A stretch of 64,000 nucleotides of DNA from Coriobacteriia bacterium (GTDB lineage Bacteria > Actinomycetota > Coriobacteriia > WRKU01 > JAENWW01): positions 1 through 64,000 of the forward strand of contig JAENWW010000004.1 in assembly GCA_016649875.1 (NCBI GenBank), written 5' to 3'. The notes under the pieces are model-generated. The model was not told where the DNA came from. It did not search any database and worked only from the letters and a program-made list of their open reading frames with translations. Made by a program: the position numbers and the translations under genes. Shown here one piece after another: positions 15,423 to 24,245 of this stretch; the first letter of the stretch is position 1; every line of letters starts with the position of its first letter.

Positions 15423-17162
15423 ATGAGCTTAGCAAAAGCTGACATAAAACTCGAAACGAAGATTGTTGGTTTTGTTGAAGGGAAATTCTATGTTCCATCT
15501 TTTCAACGCGGATATCGATGGGGGCAAGATGAGGTAACCCGGCTACTTGATGACATTAATTCAAACGGGACAAAAAATTATTGTTTGCAGCCGGTTGTTG
15601 TAAGAAGAAGAGAAGATTCCTTTGAACTGATTGATGGACAACAGCGATTAACAACGTTGTTTCTTATCTATAAGTACATGAACATTTCCAGTTCCGGCTT
15701 CCTCGATGAGCCCAAATTCTCTTTGACTTATGAAACAAGAGAAAAATCAGAAGAATTCCTTGGATCCATTGACCGCTCGAAAAAGGAAGAAAATATAGAT
15801 TTTTGGTTTATGTGCGATGCCTACGAGACAATCGAAAAGTGGTTTGGCAACAAGGACAAGAAATCAACGCTGACCAACATCAACAAGTACCTCGATGAAA
15901 ATGTCAAAATCATCTGGTATGAGGTAGATGAGTCTGAAGATGCCATAGCACTGTTTACGCGCCTAAATATCGGGAAAATACCCCTGACGAGTGCAGAATT
16001 AGTAAAAGCGATGTTCCTGAGCCGCGATAATAATTCCGATATGGATCGGGAGAAGCAGGAAGAAATTTCTCTCCAGTGGGACAATATTGAGAAGGAGTTA
16101 CACAACAACTCTTTATGGTATTTTCTTACCAATCGCTCAAATTCAAAATATCAAACACGCATTGACTTGATCTTAGATTTGATTTCGGACAAGCCGGCGG
16201 ACAACAAGGAAAAATACTACGCATTCTTCTATTTTGATGACTTGAATCAAAAAGAGAAGTTAAGCGAGATCTGGAAAGAAATCCAGCATACATTTTTAAT
16301 TCTCAAAGACTGGTATGAAGATCATGAGCTCTACCACAAAATTGGTTACTTGATTGCTTCAAATACTAAGTCTTTGCAGGATATTTTCGCATTATCCAAA
16401 CGCGAAATAGACGGAAGAGGCATAACAAAAAACCGGTTCAAATCAGAATTAGACGCGTACATCAAGGAAAGTATTGCCATATCCACCAATTATTCTGAAC
16501 TAAGCTATGAGAAAACTACGGATTGCGAAAGAATCAGCAAGCTGTTGCTTCTATTCAATGTTGAATCCATTCGGCAAAACGGCGAGCAGACTCATTGGTT
16601 TCCGTTTGAAAAATTCAAGTTTCAAAAAACAGGCAAGGTATCTTGGAGCTTGGAGCATATACATGCGCAACAGTCAGAAGGTATGCAAAAGCAAGATGAT
16701 TGGAAGGAATGGCTAAGATTACATATTCCTTCTCTTGTGTCACTGGGTGAGGGGCACGATGAACTGATTGAGGAAATGAAAAGTGCCAGTGATAAAGATC
16801 GTCTGGAGCGTCTGGACTTTGAAGACATCCAGCAAAAGGTAATAGAAGAATTATCCACACAGGGGAACACTGAGTATATGCATTCTATTGCAAATTTAGC
16901 TTTGCTTAACATGAGCGATAACGCGGCTCTCAATAATTCCACATTTGATGTAAAACGAAATGCAATTATTGAAATGGATAAAAAGGGTCAATATATTCCG
17001 TTTTGCACAAAGATGGTTTTCTTGAAATACTACACGCCATCTGCGAGCAATCAACTACATTTTTGGGGACAGCCAGACAGGGTCGCATACATAAAGGCGA
17101 TCAATTCTACACTTAAAAATTACTTGGCCGAAGAAATTTTAATAGAGAAGGAGGCTGAATAA
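15423..17162 (+). CDS. DUF262/DUF1524 protein (GmrSD-like putative type IV restriction enzyme)
   Basis: This encodes 579 residues from the ATG at 15423; an in-frame ATG at 15405 is possible but has a poorer ribosome site. The N-terminal DUF262 (GmrS-like, ParB-fold NTPase) domain shows VPSFQRGYRW (24-33) and DGQQRLTT (71-78), then FTRLNIGKIPLTSAELVKA. The C-terminal DUF1524 (GmrD-like, His-Me/HNH nuclease) domain shows LEHIHAQQ (H412, H414) and ANLALLNMSDNAALNN ahead of a KR. GmrSD-type enzymes cut DNA with modified bases, so this gene likely targets phages with modified cytosines. It is followed after one base by a second DUF262 gene. Base composition is more AT-rich than in the restriction operon, suggesting a separate origin. 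Confidence 0.82.
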   Translation: MSLAKADIKLETKIVGFVEGKFYVPSFQRGYRWGQDEVTRLLDDINSNGTKNYCLQPVVVRRREDSFELIDGQQRLTTLFLIYKYMNISSSGFLDEPKFSLTYETREKSEEFLGSIDRSKKEENIDFWFMCDAYETIEKWFGNKDKKSTLTNINKYLDENVKIIWYEVDESEDAIALFTRLNIGKIPLTSAELVKAMFLSRDNNSDMDREKQEEISLQWDNIEKELHNNSLWYFLTNRSNSKYQTRIDLILDLISDKPADNKEKYYAFFYFDDLNQKEKLSEIWKEIQHTFLILKDWYEDHELYHKIGYLIASNTKSLQDIFALSKREIDGRGITKNRFKSELDAYIKESIAISTNYSELSYEKTTDCERISKLLLLFNVESIRQNGEQTHWFPFEKFKFQKTGKVSWSLEHIHAQQSEGMQKQDDWKEWLRLHIPSLVSLGEGHDELIEEMKSASDKDRLERLDFEDIQQKVIEELSTQGNTEYMHSIANLALLNMSDNAALNNSTFDVKRNAIIEMDKKGQYIPFCTKMVFLKYYTPSASNQLHFWGQPDRVAYIKAINSTLKNYLAEEILIEKEAE

Positions 17163-17163
17163 T

Positions 17164-19353
17164 ATGGGAACATCTCTTAATACTTTTATTGAAATATTTA
17201 ATAGCGATTTTGAAGTTGACGAAGAAACCGTCCAGCTGAAAAAGATAGCGATCCCAATTATTCAGCGCGACTATGCCCAAGGTCGCATAAATGAAGAGGT
17301 TAATCGTATTCGGGCGCGTTTTCTGGACTCTCTACACCAAGCCATATTGGCTAATCCCATCACCTTAGATTTCGTTTACGGAGATATCAATGCAAATGGC
17401 GTAATGACACCGCTGGATGGACAGCAACGCCTTACAGCACTTTTTCTCCTGCATTGGTACGCGGCGAAGAAAGAAAACATAGCTGCTTCAGAGTATCTTT
17501 TTTTGGGCAACTTCAGTTATGAGACACGGTACAGTGCGCGCGATTTCTGCTCTTTTCTAATCAAGTTTAATCCTTCATTCACAAATAAGCTGTCAGATGA
17601 AATCGTTGATCAGGCATGGTTTCCGCTCGACTGGAAAAAAGATCCGACAATCAGTTCAATGCTGGTGATGCTTGATGCGATTCAGGATGAATTCGCAGAG
17701 ACCGATGGAATTTGGGTAAGACTGAAAGAGAAGGCAATAACATTTTACTTTCTTCCCATAAAAGATATGGGACTTACTGATGAATTGTATATCAAGATGA
17801 ATTCACGGGGGAAGCCACTAACGCAATTCGAACACTTCAAAGCTGAATTGGAACGTGAACTTCGGAAGATCGATGATCCTATAGCAAAGCGTATCATCAA
17901 GAAGATCGATCTTGATTGGACTGATATGCTCTGGCGGTATCGTGGCGACGATAATGTGATTGATGATGAGTTCCTGCGTTATTTCAAGTTCATTTGTGAC
18001 ATCATTTGTTACCAGAATGGCGGGACGACACAAGGCAAGAGCAACGATGAATTTGACCTCTTGAAGGAATACTTTTCTGGGAAAAATGAAAATGTGATGG
18101 CTAATATCCAAACGCTGGAAGACTATTTTGACTGTTGGTGCTGTCTTCAGGGCGATAACGCTCCAGACAAGTTTTTGGAACAATTCATTTCATACGAACA
18201 CCAAGCTGGAAAGATTAAAGTCGAAAATACGTACAAAATTGGCATTTTCAAAGACTGCTTGCGTAATTATGGTGACATATCAGGTAATGGTAACAGGCTG
18301 TTCCCGTTGAATAGGATCGTCCTTTTATATGCTGTTATCTCATATTTCCTGAATAAAGGCACAATATCCACTGATGAGTTCTCACGAAGACTAAGAATTG
18401 TAAACAACCTAATACAAAATTCAGATGATGAAATCAGCGATAGTGAATTTAGAACAAACGGTAATAGAATGCCGGCTATTTTGAAGCAAGTTGATGCCAT
18501 TATCAAAACCGGCGCAATCGATGACGCCATAGAGAAAAACCTGAATCCGAATCAATTAGCTGAGGAAGCTTTAAAGATTACATGGGTCGAAAACAATCCG
18601 GACAAGGCCGAAGCGTTATTTGAATTAGAGGACCATGATTTGCTTCAAGGACAGATCGGTATTGTCGGCTTGGAATACCCTGAATACTTCCTGCGTTTTC
18701 AATCCTTGTTTTCCTGCAATGCGGACCTTGTTGATCGTGCACTTATGTCCATCGGGAACTACGGACAACGAGAGAGAAACGGACGGAGATATCAATTAGG
18801 TTCTTCATCCCGCTCGACGGCGTGGCGAAATCTGTTTCACAAGAGCGGTAATGCTGGATATGAAGGAACAAAAGCTGTCCTCCTGGAGCTGTTATCTCGC
18901 GCCGATTTGTTTAGCGATGACATTTTGTCTGGTATCTTCAATGCCTACATCGATGAATGCGAAAAAAACAATAATTATGAGTGGAGATACTACTATATTA
19001 AATATGATCTTTTCAGGCCTGGCAGCTTTGGGAAATATCGCTGGGAAGATTTTGAGAAGAGACCATACGAATTTTTAGTTATGCAAACAGCATCAATGAT
19101 TTCCGAAAACACTTACCAACCGTTTTTAAAGGCGGTTTATAAAGATAAACTCTCAAAAGACAGTTGTGGGAAACGTGCCATTGATGGTGAAAATTATATG
19201 GTATGCGAGAACACTGCCTATGTTGTAAAGAATATTGAGACGGACATGGAAGTCAACAGAATAGCTATTGCACAAAACGATAAAGGCATAGACACGGAAG
19301 ATAGAATAAAGAAATTACAGCGCTTCTTGAAAGAACGAGATCAAAAAATGTAG
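17164..19353 (+). CDS. second DUF262 protein, partner of the preceding gene
   Basis: This 729-residue protein has an N-terminal DUF262 domain with IPIIQRDYAQGR, DGQQRLTALFLLHWY (DGQQR at 85-89) and YIKMNSRGKPLTQFEHFKAE. The remaining 500 or so residues are helical and charged, and I cannot find the HxxPQ/N-L-LL pattern of DUF1524, so a nuclease domain is not evident. It starts one base after the first DUF262 gene with its own AAGGAGG site, indicating a two-gene operon. A reasonable reading is that the pair forms a heteromeric NTPase in which only the first subunit carries the nuclease. The C-terminal part is unassigned. It is the last gene before the inferred attachment site. Confidence 0.75.
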   Translation: MGTSLNTFIEIFNSDFEVDEETVQLKKIAIPIIQRDYAQGRINEEVNRIRARFLDSLHQAILANPITLDFVYGDINANGVMTPLDGQQRLTALFLLHWYAAKKENIAASEYLFLGNFSYETRYSARDFCSFLIKFNPSFTNKLSDEIVDQAWFPLDWKKDPTISSMLVMLDAIQDEFAETDGIWVRLKEKAITFYFLPIKDMGLTDELYIKMNSRGKPLTQFEHFKAELERELRKIDDPIAKRIIKKIDLDWTDMLWRYRGDDNVIDDEFLRYFKFICDIICYQNGGTTQGKSNDEFDLLKEYFSGKNENVMANIQTLEDYFDCWCCLQGDNAPDKFLEQFISYEHQAGKIKVENTYKIGIFKDCLRNYGDISGNGNRLFPLNRIVLLYAVISYFLNKGTISTDEFSRRLRIVNNLIQNSDDEISDSEFRTNGNRMPAILKQVDAIIKTGAIDDAIEKNLNPNQLAEEALKITWVENNPDKAEALFELEDHDLLQGQIGIVGLEYPEYFLRFQSLFSCNADLVDRALMSIGNYGQRERNGRRYQLGSSSRSTAWRNLFHKSGNAGYEGTKAVLLELLSRADLFSDDILSGIFNAYIDECEKNNNYEWRYYYIKYDLFRPGSFGKYRWEDFEKRPYEFLVMQTASMISENTYQPFLKAVYKDKLSKDSCGKRAIDGENYMVCENTAYVVKNIETDMEVNRIAIAQNDKGIDTEDRIKKLQRFLKERDQKM

Positions 19354-19581
19354 GAAGTCGACGCGGACACTCCTTGTGGTGTGAGCTATAGATTTGGATA
19401 CAAGGAGGAAGTGATGCCCGTTACCTTTAATCGATTTCGTTCGCTAGGGCGGTCTACCCGAATGCGATTTTGCAAGTAATAAGGGATGGGTAAACTCCAT
19501 CCCTTATTACTTCATCGGATAGCTTGACTTGAAGTGGACTCCAGGGGGTAGGCTGATTCGGACTGCCAGCCATTTCTAGTA
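19354..19581. other. right end of island, non-coding with strong hairpin
   Basis: No gene is seen between the DUF262 pair and the tmRNA-like end. The stretch contains a perfect 16-bp inverted repeat (19474-19512). The bases just before the attachment copy do not pair with it as tmRNA would, so this is not a complete tmRNA gene. Confidence 0.5.
19474..19512. repeat. perfect 16-bp inverted repeat, 7-nt loop
   Basis: AAGTAATAAGGGATGG (19474-19489) pairs exactly with 19497-19512 around a GTAAACT loop. There is no T-run on either side. Lying about 70 bp before the att copy, it may be a recombinase arm site, a bidirectional transcription block for the DUF262 operon, or a replication feature of the element. 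Confidence 0.65.
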
Positions 19582-19603
19582 TCGAGTCCCCTAAGCTCCA
19601 CCA
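19582..19603 (+). other. probable attR: duplicated tmRNA 3' end
   Basis: TCGAGTCCCCTAAGCTCCAC plus CA reads as the T-loop, T-stem 3' side, acceptor 3' side and CCA tail of a tmRNA; AGCTCCACCA is the usual ssrA end. The 5' half of the T-stem is missing, because the sequence before it (CTAGTA) does not match. A tmRNA 3' end is a common integrase target, and integration leaves such a 3' fragment at the far edge. The intact ssrA gene and the integrase would then lie left of the window. A tRNA 3' end is the alternative. Confidence 0.55.
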
Positions 19604-19614
19604 AAAAAATAGAC

Positions 19615-19646
19615 GCCCCTCTACTTGCTTTCGCAGGTAGGGGGGC
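19615..19646 (+). terminator. intrinsic terminator, probably originally of ssrA
   Basis: A 14-bp stem (19615-19628 with 19633-19646) with a TTTC loop is followed by TTTCTT. It comes 11 bases after the tmRNA-like CCA end, as expected for the native ssrA terminator displaced by the island. Confidence 0.75.
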
Positions 19647-19765
19647 TTTCTTATTGCCTCACATAGCGTCGACGCCACGTAGCGCAGGCCCTCGCGGATC
19701 CAAATCTCGTCGCTACACGGGGTGCTCGCGCGAAACGCCGAAAGATTCAGTATCGGGCGAGCTAC

Positions 19766-20761
19766 CTACATGCGGATCATCGCGTATTGTACGGCGAGTG
19801 ACGTGCATGCCAGCACCGCCCAGCAAATCAGCCCGAGCAAAATCGGACGGGTCCCATTCTTTACGAGCTTCACCAGGTGCGTGTTCAATCCGATCGCCGC
19901 CATGGCCATGACGATCATGAACTTTCCGACCTCGCCGAGGAATCCGGTTACACCCAGCGGCAGCGGAATGAAGGTGCTGACTATGGATGTCGCTGCAAAT
20001 CCCAGAACGAACCAAGGGAATATTTTCACGATGCTATATCGGCGTTCAATACCATCGCCTGCCGGTTTTCGGGTCACGACGAGGGCCAAAGCAAGCGTTA
20101 CCGGAATGATCATCAGAGTCCGCGTCAGCTTGACCATGACGGCAAGGTTGCCAGCCACATTGCTGAAGGAGTAACCGGCCGCAACCACCGACGAGGTGTC
20201 GTTGATCGCCGTACCCGCCCACAGGCCGAAGGTCTGGTTGCTCATGTGCAAAGCGTGTCCCAAGACCGGAAACAGGAACGCGGCGATTACATTGAACAAG
20301 AAGATCGTCGAAATGGCGTGGGCCACGTCTTCATCGCTCGCACCGATGACCGGTGCCGTGGCCGCGATAGCCGCGCCACCGCAGATTGCTGTGCCAACGC
20401 CGATGAGAGTCGTGGTTGCGCTATCGGTTTTAAGGAGCCGACCGACGAAGAAGGCGGCGAGAAACGTCGCCGTCAGCGTGAACGCCATCAGAACAAGCGT
20501 CTGCTGTCCCGCTTTGAGCACTGTAAAGAGATTCATCTCGAAGCCTAAGAGGATGATCGAGTACTGCAGCAGCTTCTTAGAGGTGTATTGGACGCCAGCG
20601 TCAAGAAGTTTCGGCCTGTTCCAAAAAGCCAGAACCATCCCGAAGAGGATGCCTAGCACCGGGCTCCCGATGACGGGAATCGCTTTACCGATGAGCCAAG
20701 CCGGAATTGCAATCAACACGGTAAGCAGAACGCCTGGAACCTTGGCAGTGATGGTCTTCAA
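19766..20761 (-). CDS. yeiH: YeiH-family putative sulfate/sulfonate exporter
   Basis: This 331-residue integral membrane protein has about ten hydrophobic segments. Family-typical stretches include GSPVLGILFGM, LLQYSIILLGFEMN, TTTLIGVGTAICGGAAIAAT, and GLWAGTAINDTSSVVAAG (the last two being the conserved cores of UPF0324/YeiH). The family is annotated as putative sulfate or sulfite-related exporters; substrates are not firmly established. It begins with a TTG at 20761 behind an AAAGGAAAG ribosome site. It is divergent from a LysR-type regulator gene across about 100 bp, the common yeiH-LysR layout. That regulator is broken here, so control of the transporter may be lost or altered. It is the first gene outside the island. 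Confidence 0.85.
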   Translation of the reverse strand: MKTITAKVPGVLLTVLIAIPAWLIGKAIPVIGSPVLGILFGMVLAFWNRPKLLDAGVQYTSKKLLQYSIILLGFEMNLFTVLKAGQQTLVLMAFTLTATFLAAFFVGRLLKTDSATTTLIGVGTAICGGAAIAATAPVIGASDEDVAHAISTIFLFNVIAAFLFPVLGHALHMSNQTFGLWAGTAINDTSSVVAAGYSFSNVAGNLAVMVKLTRTLMIIPVTLALALVVTRKPAGDGIERRYSIVKIFPWFVLGFAATSIVSTFIPLPLGVTGFLGEVGKFMIVMAMAAIGLNTHLVKLVKNGTRPILLGLICWAVLACTSLAVQYAMIRM

Positions 20762-20835
20762 TGGACTTTCCTTTAACGTTGCGTCGCGGATCCCCGTCGT
20801 TCACGGCGGGGAGGATGTCAAATCAGTCTAACGGT

Positions 20836-20853
20836 TATCTTGAATCTAAGATA
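20836..20853. promoter_or_regulatory. LysR-type binding site
   Basis: TATCTT and AAGATA flank a 6-base centre, forming the T-N11-A dyad typical of LysR regulators. It lies in the divergent gap between yeiH and the LysR gene, 17 bp before the LysR start. Confidence 0.5.
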
Positions 20854-20869
20854 TCTACTGAGGTGATAT

Positions 20870-21663
20870 ATGAACATCAACATCACGCTACGCCAACTAG
20901 AGGTGCTCACGGCCATAGGCCGGAAGGGTACTGTCACTGCTGCTGCTCGGAGTCTCGGTATGGTCCAGTCAGCGGCCAGAACATCGCTTTCAGAGCTCGA
21001 GCGACTGTTGCGCAGACCAAGGAAGCCATCGCCGCTGCGCGCGGTGTAAGTACTGAAGCACTGGGGAGCGTTACAATCGCAGCAAGCACGACGATCGGGA
21101 ACTACCTGCTTCCTGGAATGCTTGCGCCCCTGCTTTTGCGCCATCCTGGGCTCGATACAAACCTGCGCCTGGGGGCTACAGACGCGGTTGTCAGGTGGGT
21201 GGAATCGCGGGTTGCCGACTTTGGCTTTGTCGAGGGCCCGTTCTCAGGGCATCGAGTGGAGCGCATGCCTTGGCTTGCCGACGAGGTCGTGATTGTTTGT
21301 GGGCCATCGCATCCGTCCAGCGAATTATTTGCAGTAACATCGGAAGAGCTGTCTGCTACGCGCTGGATCATGCGTGAGCCCGGATCCGGCACGCGCGCAG
21401 TCGTTGAAGATGCTCTCGCACGCGCTGGAATACGACTTGATAACCCCCTTGAAATAGGTGCCACCGAGGCGATTAAGGGCTTCGTCTCTGCGGGAGTTGG
21501 AGTGGCGGCTATCTCGAGACGTGCAATCGTGCCTGATCTGGCGGCCGGAACTTTGGTCGAAGTACAATCCGGTATTGACATGTCACGGACGTTCACCGTG
21601 ATCACTGTGCGTGATGCGTTCCTCGGGTCGAAAGAATATGAGATAGTAGACATCGATCGATAA
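20870..21663 (+). pseudogene. LysR-family regulator, broken by internal deletion and frameshift
   Basis: The ATG at 20870, with a GAGGTGAT ribosome site, opens a normal LysR winged-helix domain (LRQLEVLTAIGRKGTVTAAA, then SLGMVQSAARTSLSELERLL). That frame ends at about 21048 with a stop. The substrate-binding domain continues in the +1-related frame from AQTKEAIAAARGVSTEALGS to IVDIDR and the stop at 21663. About 40 residues normally found between the helix-turn-helix and this point (the linker after LSELE) are missing. The simplest explanation is a deletion of about 120 bp that also shifted the frame. No product with both domains can be made without recoding. The second frame could encode a stand-alone ligand-binding domain, but it has no good start. 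Confidence 0.75.
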
Positions 21664-21690
21664 TCGAATATGAGCGAAAAGGATATTTGA

Positions 21691-22815
21691 ATGGACAAGA
21701 AATTCGGCTTCGGCTGCATGAGGCTTCCGCTTCTCAACAAAGACGACCAGGCGTCGGTCGACCTCGACGCGTTCGAAGAGATGGTGGACATCTATCTCGA
21801 GAGGGGATTCACCTATTTCGACACTGCGTACGTCTATCACGGTTACCATTCCGAAGACGCCGTGAGAAAGGCGCTTGTCGAGCGTCATGACAGGAGCGAG
21901 TTCGAGCTGGCGACAAAGCTCCCTATGAGGGAATTCGAGTCGAAGGAAGAAATGGAGCGGATTTTCAACGAGCAACTCGTAAAACTCGGTGTCGATTACA
22001 TCGACTACTATTTGCTCCACGCCATAGTCGTCGATACCTATAAAAAAGCTGAGGAATTCGATTCCTTTGGATTCTGCTTTCAGAAAAAACGTGAGGGAAA
22101 GATCAAGAATTTCGGGATATCATTCCATGGCACTCCCGAGCTGCTGGAAGAGATCCTCACCGCGTATCCCTCTCTGGACTTCGTCCAGTTGCAGATCAAC
22201 TATATCGATTGGGAGAACCCCGGAGTCCAATCGAGAAGATGCCATGAGATAGCTCGCAAGCACGGAGTGCCGATCATCGTCATGGAGCCGTGCAAGGGCG
22301 GAAATCTCGCAGTCGTGCCGAAAAAAGCAGAAAAGCTGATGAAGGGGTATAACCCCGAGGCCTCGATACCTTCCTGGGCCATTCGTTTTGCTGCCGGCCT
22401 GGAGGGTGTTTTCATGGTGCTGAGCGGGATGAGCGACAGGGAGCAGGTGCTCGATAATACATCGTATATGCAGAACTTTAAGCCTTTGAATGAGGATGAG
22501 CGTAACATAATCGGGCAGGTCGTCGATATCATCAACAAAGACAAGGCGATACCGTGTACGAACTGTAGATACTGCGAGAAAGAGTGCCCGCAAAACATCG
22601 CCATCCCGGACTACTTCGCGCTTTACAATAATGCGAAACTTTCGGCGACGGGCAGCTTCTCCAGCCAGTTCGTCCACTATTCGAATCTCACCGCGACGCA
22701 TGGCAGAGCGAGCGATTGCATAGAGTGCAAAGAATGCGAGGGCGCATGCCCGCAACATTTGGAAATCGTCGAATTGCTGAAGGATGTCTCCGCCAAATTC
22801 GACGTGACGCCGTAG
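21691..22815 (+). CDS. aldo/keto reductase with C-terminal 2x[4Fe-4S] ferredoxin domain
   Basis: This 374-residue protein has an AKR barrel in its first 275 or so residues (GFGCMRLPLLNKDDQ, YFDTAYVYHGYHSEDAVRKA, with tetrad residues D and Y there, the lysine in ATKLP and the histidine in LLHAI). The C-terminus carries two clusters of cysteines, CTNCRYCEKEC (289, 292, 295, 299) and CIECKECEGAC (343, 346, 349, 353), fitting two [4Fe-4S] clusters. This is the COG1453-type oxidoreductase common in anaerobes. It probably exchanges electrons with ferredoxin instead of, or besides, NAD(P)H; the substrate is unknown. The ATG at 21691 follows an AAAGGA site and lies 27 bases after the LysR pseudogene. 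Confidence 0.88.
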   Translation: MDKKFGFGCMRLPLLNKDDQASVDLDAFEEMVDIYLERGFTYFDTAYVYHGYHSEDAVRKALVERHDRSEFELATKLPMREFESKEEMERIFNEQLVKLGVDYIDYYLLHAIVVDTYKKAEEFDSFGFCFQKKREGKIKNFGISFHGTPELLEEILTAYPSLDFVQLQINYIDWENPGVQSRRCHEIARKHGVPIIVMEPCKGGNLAVVPKKAEKLMKGYNPEASIPSWAIRFAAGLEGVFMVLSGMSDREQVLDNTSYMQNFKPLNEDERNIIGQVVDIINKDKAIPCTNCRYCEKECPQNIAIPDYFALYNNAKLSATGSFSSQFVHYSNLTATHGRASDCIECKECEGACPQHLEIVELLKDVSAKFDVTP

Positions 22816-22850
22816 TTTTTTTCCGTGAGATCGAATTTCAGATGTTATAA

Positions 22851-22864
22851 TTAGATATACCTAA
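22851..22864. promoter_or_regulatory. DtxR/IdeR-like imperfect palindrome
   Basis: TTAGATATACCTAA resembles the outer parts of a DtxR/MntR-family box (TTAGG...CCTAA, with one mismatch). It directly follows a TATAAT-like hexamer (22846-22851), so a bound repressor would cover the start of transcription. Confidence 0.35.
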
Positions 22865-22870
22865 ATATAT

Positions 22871-22885
22871 CGAGAATGATTCTCG
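22871..22885. promoter_or_regulatory. Fur-box-like 15-bp palindrome
   Basis: CGAGAATGATTCTCG is a palindrome with an odd centre, and the core GAGAATGATTCTC resembles known Fur sites. With the neighbouring TTAG...CTAA dyad it suggests metal control of the downstream membrane protein gene. Confidence 0.4.
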
Positions 22886-23013
22886 CCTCATGATATCGCA
22901 TATAAAGATATCGTAATTTTCAAATCGGTGATTTTTTCAGCGTTTATATTTTTGTCTTTTTTGGGTATCGATTATCTACCAATACTTCGAGTGGAAACGG
23001 AAAAAAATTGAGC

Positions 23014-24240
23014 ATGGCAAAACAACAAGGGAAAACTGTGTTTACAAGATGGTGGCGCAAGAGATACAGCCAGCTCTCGCCGAATCTCCAGCTAGTGGGT
23101 TTGCAGATGTGGATGCCACTTTTCTTCATCACGATGTTCTGTCTTTGTTATATCTATGCGTTCCACGCGCCCACCCTCCAAGACATGCCGATCGGGTACG
23201 TGGCGAGTTCGCAAGCGACAGGCACGCAGGGCAAGAGTCTCGAGAAGATGCTCAAAGGAGCGATAAAGATCTCATTCTATCCGACATTCGATGCCGCTTC
23301 GGCGGCCGTCCGAAAAGGTGACATGGCGGCAGCGATTGCTTCCGGCGCGAAGTCGGACACACTCATCATCGCCTCCTCTCACCAGAACCAGGCAGCTATA
23401 ATAGCAGAAAAGGTCATAACGCCTGCTGAAGCGGCTTTGGGAAAAACCCTGAAGGATGCAGACATCGCACCGCTTCCCCCCTATGACTGGGCGGGCACCG
23501 TGACCATGTACCTTATGATGGTGACTTGTTTCGGCGGGTATATGGTGGCAATGTTCTTGAGCATGGTGGGCGGTCCTTTGAAACATTCGACCCGTTTGAT
23601 AACTTTAGGTCTCATGAGCTTCATCACTTCGTTCATCGTGCAGTTCCTCGTCGGTCCCGTAATCGGAGCAGTCCACGGGCATTTCCTGCTGCTTTGGATG
23701 TCAGGGTGGCTGTGGATGTTTACCATCGGAGTTTTTGTGAACGGTATCGGTTATTTCACCGGTCGTTTCGTGACCGTGGCGGCGATGTTGGTCTTCATAT
23801 TCTTGAGCATGCCGGCCTCGGGTGGCGCTTTTCCGGTTTATATGATGCCGAAACTGTTCCAAGTGCTCAACCATGTGGTTGTCGGTGGCGCATTGAGCGA
23901 GATGTTCCGACACATCATTTATAACGTTGGGCCGGGTCTTTTACGCGCCTACATCATGGCCGCCGGATATCTGATTGTCGGCGTTATCCTCTCCATCGTA
24001 GGAAAACGCTACTGGGAGTGGAAGCAAGCCTCCCGTATCCTAGCCGGTGAGACGACGATGTTTAAAGACGCCAACGACGCGAAGGCGGCGAATTCTGATC
24101 GGATCCGTCGACAGATCTTCAAAGACGCCGGTATTCCGTTCCCCGACGACGTCCCCATCGAAGTCGCCGACGAAGCGATTGCCGTCTCGGGGCATGTCGA
24201 CGACATGTTCTATGCTCCCAACGAGCTCACGCACGATTAG
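23014..24240 (+). CDS. DUF3533/ABC-2-like membrane protein, putative exporter component
   Basis: This encodes 408 residues from the ATG at 23014; a TTG at 23008 in the same frame is possible. One N-terminal transmembrane helix (LFFITMFCLCYIYAF) is followed by an extracytoplasmic domain of about 110 residues (MPIGYVASSQATGTQ onward), then five or six C-terminal membrane helices (from YLMMVTCFGGYMVAMFLSMV) and a soluble tail of about 65 residues. This topology and the PIGYV motif fit the DUF3533/YhgE-Pip group related to ABC-2 permeases. No ATPase gene is adjacent, so it may act alone or with a distant partner. Two metal-box-like palindromes upstream hint at iron or manganese control. The substrate is unknown. 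A strong terminator follows. Confidence 0.65.
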   Translation: MAKQQGKTVFTRWWRKRYSQLSPNLQLVGLQMWMPLFFITMFCLCYIYAFHAPTLQDMPIGYVASSQATGTQGKSLEKMLKGAIKISFYPTFDAASAAVRKGDMAAAIASGAKSDTLIIASSHQNQAAIIAEKVITPAEAALGKTLKDADIAPLPPYDWAGTVTMYLMMVTCFGGYMVAMFLSMVGGPLKHSTRLITLGLMSFITSFIVQFLVGPVIGAVHGHFLLLWMSGWLWMFTIGVFVNGIGYFTGRFVTVAAMLVFIFLSMPASGGAFPVYMMPKLFQVLNHVVVGGALSEMFRHIIYNVGPGLLRAYIMAAGYLIVGVILSIVGKRYWEWKQASRILAGETTMFKDANDAKAANSDRIRRQIFKDAGIPFPDDVPIEVADEAIAVSGHVDDMFYAPNELTHD

Positions 24241-24245
24241 AGAAG

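Noticed and set aside
19354..19603. Complete tmRNA gene
   Set aside because: Only the last 22 bases fit. The region before them does not form the T-stem, and there is no tag frame or 5' end within the required length.
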